Below, piece by piece: positions 60,921-64,000 of a stretch of DNA of 64,000 bases. The position numbers and the translations under genes are program-made. The notes under the pieces are model-generated. The model saw only the letters and a list, made by a program, of their open reading frames with translations, searched no databases and had not been told where the DNA came from. This DNA comes from Rickettsia typhi (GTDB lineage: Bacteria; Pseudomonadota; Alphaproteobacteria; Rickettsiales; Deianiraeaceae). The stretch is taken from assembly GCA_945881985.1 (NCBI GenBank), contig CAMCVL010000006.1, forward strand, positions 31,197-95,196, in the 5' to 3' direction. The stretch's first letter is position 1, and each line of letters begins with the position of its first letter.

Positions 60921-61712
60921 TTAAATGAAATTTTTTAAGCCGTGTTTTGGTGAGCTTGTAAAAATAATATTACCACCTTCAACAAGACCAATGGTGTGCT
61001 CGTATTGAGCTGATAGTTTTTTATCCTTTGTTGTCGCTGTCCATCCGTCAATCTTGCTAACTATTGCATGATAGGTGCCCTGATTTATCATTGGCTCAAT
61101 AGTAAAAATCATGCCGGGCTTTAAAATCATATCCTGATATTTGCTAGATTTTTCGTTGTAATGCACAACATGGGGTTCGTCGTGAAAAACTTTGCAGATT
61201 CCATGTCCGCAAAAATCACGAACAACAGAGTATGAAAACCTCTTTACATGAGTCTCTATTGCAATTGCAATGTCCCTTAGAGTGTTGCCCGGTTTTGCGG
61301 CATCAATGCCAAGCATCATTGCCTCGTAAGTTACTTGGCAAAGTCTAATACCATCCGTCCTGCCTTTACCTGCGATAAACATGCGGCTTGTATCGCCATA
61401 GTAGCCGTTAAGTATCACGGTTACATCTATATTTATTATGTCGCCATCCTTAAGTATTTTAGAATCGGATGGTATGCCGTGGCAAATAACATGATTAACC
61501 GATGTGCAGATAGATTTTGGAAATCCTTTGTAATTTAACGGAGCAGGTATAGCACCATGTTTAATTATAAAATCGTGACAAAGGTTGTTTAGATGCAAAG
61601 TGGATACGCCAACCTTCACAAAATCCTCAATGTAGTCAAGCACCTGTGCTGCTAAAGTGCCTGCCTTTTGCATCTGTTCAAAATCGTTTTTATCGTAAAG
61701 CTTTACGGCCAT
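60921..61712 (-). CDS. map: Type I methionine aminopeptidase
   Basis: INIDVTVILNGYYGDTSRMF, DFCGHGICKVFHDEPHVVHY, MIFTIEPMINQG. Confidence 0.96.
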   Translation of the reverse strand: MAVKLYDKNDFEQMQKAGTLAAQVLDYIEDFVKVGVSTLHLNNLCHDFIIKHGAIPAPLNYKGFPKSICTSVNHVICHGIPSDSKILKDGDIINIDVTVILNGYYGDTSRMFIAGKGRTDGIRLCQVTYEAMMLGIDAAKPGNTLRDIAIAIETHVKRFSYSVVRDFCGHGICKVFHDEPHVVHYNEKSSKYQDMILKPGMIFTIEPMINQGTYHAIVSKIDGWTATTKDKKLSAQYEHTIGLVEGGNIIFTSSPKHGLKNFI

Positions 61713-61720
61713 ATGGTTAA

Positions 61721-62734
61721 TTAATAATTAATTTTTTCCCTCCAGTTTGGCTTAACCTTAACAACAAGTCTTAGTTTTACCCTTGTGCCGTCCGCCAAAA
61801 ACTCCTGCATATCGGCTGAGGCATCTTTTAAAAGCTTTGTAAGCATCACGCCCTTTGCCCCTATAACAATTTTTTTATGATTATCTTTGTCAACAATCAC
61901 ATTTTGAATTACATCAATGGTTTTTAAAACCACCTCACCACTTTCGTTTTCATTACCTTGGTCTTCATCGTAGTCGTCATTTAGCAAATCCTCAACTCTG
62001 TTTGGTTGCTTTAGATTGGTAGTTTTTGTCTTAATTATCTGCTGGTAAGGCTGGGATATGCTGATGGTTTCCACCCTGCTGCTATAAGGTATCTCCTGTT
62101 TAAAGTTTAAAAAGATGTGCTTACGGGTGATTTCGGATAGAGTTTCCTCTATGTCCAAGTCTGTCACTTCTCCATCTTTAAAAGCCCAAGGGGCGACGGG
62201 GGATATGTCTTTTAGATATTCAATTAATGGCACAACGCCAAGGTCTGCCTTTGCCGAGAGTCTAAAAATTTTGTCAAATAGATGTTTATTTGGTATTGAG
62301 GCTTCAAATTCCTCAAGTTCCTCTGGTTTTGTTATGTCTATTTTGTTGATTACTAAAATTGCTTGCTCGCCGCTTCTTTCAATCTCGGATTGTAAATATT
62401 TAAAACCATCCGAAAGCTTTTTTTTAGGGTCAACAACAAGCATAATCTTATCGCTGCTTCTAATGCCGGTCCATGCGTTTGAAATGATGTATTTTTCAAG
62501 CCCGCTACGCCCCTTAAACTTAAACACACCCGGAGTGTCAACAAAAATTATCTGATGCTCGCCTTGGCTGTAAATACCTTTAACATTAAACCTTGTAGTT
62601 TGTGGCTTGTTTGTGGCAATTGAAACATCTTTGCCCGAAATTAAATTTACAATGGTAGACTTACCCACATTTGGCTCGCCGGCAATTGCTATAGTAATGC
62701 AACGGCTTGTGCCATTGCTTAAGTTTGATGTCAT
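61721..62734 (-). CDS. era: GTPase Era
   Basis: IAGEPNVGKSTIVNLISGKDVSIATNKPQTTRFNVKGIY, FVDTPGVF, VINKIDI; C-terminal KIVIGAKGVMLTKL KH domain. Confidence 0.95.
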   Translation of the reverse strand: MTSNLSNGTSRCITIAIAGEPNVGKSTIVNLISGKDVSIATNKPQTTRFNVKGIYSQGEHQIIFVDTPGVFKFKGRSGLEKYIISNAWTGIRSSDKIMLVVDPKKKLSDGFKYLQSEIERSGEQAILVINKIDITKPEELEEFEASIPNKHLFDKIFRLSAKADLGVVPLIEYLKDISPVAPWAFKDGEVTDLDIEETLSEITRKHIFLNFKQEIPYSSRVETISISQPYQQIIKTKTTNLKQPNRVEDLLNDDYDEDQGNENESGEVVLKTIDVIQNVIVDKDNHKKIVIGAKGVMLTKLLKDASADMQEFLADGTRVKLRLVVKVKPNWREKINY

Positions 62735-63100
62735 CTTGATACATTAATTAACACATTTTAAAACATTCCTTACGGCTTAAACAAGTGTAAAAATTATCTA
62801 CTTAATTGCAAGACATAAATGTGTAAAAACAATCAAAGGCTTCACGCTTAATTTGGTAAAAATCCATAGCTAGCCAGACACCTTCCATCCTCAGTAAAAT
62901 ATTATTACAATACCACCTATCCGCAATATTAGTGATGCACCAGTGCTTCTTGTGCGGTAGTTTTATTTTTTGCAAAGCAAAAAATTAATTATTAATGCAG
63001 TGTTTTTACAATGCTCACTCTCTGCAATTTTAGCGTGAGCCCGCCTCACATATGCTTATAATCAATTGTTTTTCTCCCACCTATAAATACATAACCAATT

Positions 63101-63153
63101 AAACACACACGCCCCCGCCCCCCAGCTGGCTTTGCCAGCGGGCGTGTGTGTTT
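63101..63153. repeat. GC-rich nested palindromic element, copy 2
   Basis: Outer arms AAACACACACGCCC / GGGCGTGTGTGTTT (perfect 14 bp), inner GCTGGC-TTT-GCCAGC, C-rich left bulge CCGCCCCCCA. Confidence 0.8.
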
Positions 63154-63229
63154 GTTGGGTAAGGTTTTTTTAATTGACAACTTTTTTGTATTAAATAAAA
63201 AAATACTGATATGTCCTATATACCCTATC

Positions 63230-64000
63230 CTATCCCTCCACCACCTCAATCTCCTCCCTTGTCAAGCCATAAAGCTTATAGACCATCTGGTCTATCTCTT
63301 TGTCTAAAACAGAGATTTGGGTTTGTAGAGATTGGCACTCTTTTGCTTTGGTGGTAAAGGTGTCGTTAAATTCTAGGCTAAAGGCAAATTGCTCTTTACT
63401 TGGCACTATGATGTTAAACTTTTGCAATACTTCAAACACACTTGCTAGATTAAAGCCTGTTTCGTACCATTTTGATAGTTTTGATTTTAGTTTGTAAATA
63501 TCCTCCTCCCCTAGGGTCTCTTGCATATCTTTATTAAGTTTTTTAGCAAGAGAGTTGTTGTGATTTGCAACACGGTTAATCTCTGGAATGGACTTGTTAT
63601 AGTCTGTATCTGTTTTTAGGGCTTCAAATTCTTCTAGGGCTTGTTTTTTAGATTTTGGTTTGTGGTAAGGTAAAAACTTATCTACCAAAAACTCTACCAT
63701 CTGGCTGGAATGGGTTTTTAAATCCTTGTTTAACTTAAGCATTGCCTCTGCCTTTTCTTCAAATGGCTTTTGGGCATCTTGGGGGATGATGGGGATGGGG
63801 AGTTTTTCTAAAAACATTTTCTTATATCTAAACCCTTTGGAGCCAAGACCGCCACCAGCATAAAATGTTTTAAAAGCCCAAGTGCAAGGCTTTGAATTTA
63901 GCAATACCAATAAGTATTTTAAATTTTTACCAGTCATTACAAATGTTGTTGCCTCTGGGTATATTATATCTTCTGTATAGCAAAAAGATGAATTGTAGAC
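63230..64000 (-). CDS. C-terminal part of a type IIG-like R-M protein (TaqI-like specificity region), truncated by the window edge
   Basis: Frame stays open to base 64000: VYNSSFCYTEDIIYPEATTFVMTGKNLKYLLVLLNSKPCTWAFK...; RYKKMFLEKLPIPII; C-terminus DKEIDQMVYKLYGLTREEIEVVEG. Confidence 0.8.
   Translation of the reverse strand, partial: VYNSSFCYTEDIIYPEATTFVMTGKNLKYLLVLLNSKPCTWAFKTFYAGGGLGSKGFRYKKMFLEKLPIPIIPQDAQKPFEEKAEAMLKLNKDLKTHSSQMVEFLVDKFLPYHKPKSKKQALEEFEALKTDTDYNKSIPEINRVANHNNSLAKKLNKDMQETLGEEDIYKLKSKLSKWYETGFNLASVFEVLQKFNIIVPSKEQFAFSLEFNDTFTTKAKECQSLQTQISVLDKEIDQMVYKLYGLTREEIEVVEG

Noticed and set aside
62760-63050. Possible decayed gene between era and the second palindrome
   Set aside because: Short interrupted translations (such as YFTEDGRCLASYGFLPN) could not be tied to any family by eye; a GCTCAC/GTGAGC hairpin at 63013-63040 is present but unconvincing.
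51171-63153. Repeated palindromes as a possible CRISPR array
   Set aside because: No regular spacing, no unique spacers of uniform length, and no cas genes in the window.

Overview
AT-rich 64 kb bacterial chromosome segment, densely coding, with about 50 supportable protein genes and two tRNAs. The content suggests an alphaproteobacterium of Rickettsiales type: scattered virB8 and an extended lipobox-bearing virB6 of a type IV secretion system, a lone nuoL, and MidA-like and NDUFAF5-like proteins. It also keeps biosynthetic genes unusual for most obligate intracellular members (thrC, trpE, argD, purH, guaA, dxs, ribE, kdsA, glmU). Most of the window is housekeeping. The parts worth a second look are: (1) GC-rich nested palindromes, two intergenic copies with the same architecture next to restriction-modification (R-M) remnants, and further palindromic units inserted in frame in a type ISP-like R-M protein fragment; (2) a long hibernation-promoting factor (HPF) homologue with a ~250-residue Lys/Thr/Gln-rich tail; (3) an orphan 359-aa accessory gene beside a decayed IS1595-like transposase, just downstream of virB8; (4) a frameshifted phosphoethanolamine-transferase-like gene; (5) an NDUFAF5/BioC-like protein that seems to lack the SAM-binding glycine motif; (6) four R-M loci in 64 kb; (7) a Bro-N/DinD-like protein. 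No CRISPR array, rRNA or intact transposon was seen. All family calls are by eye from protein motifs; no database search was run.
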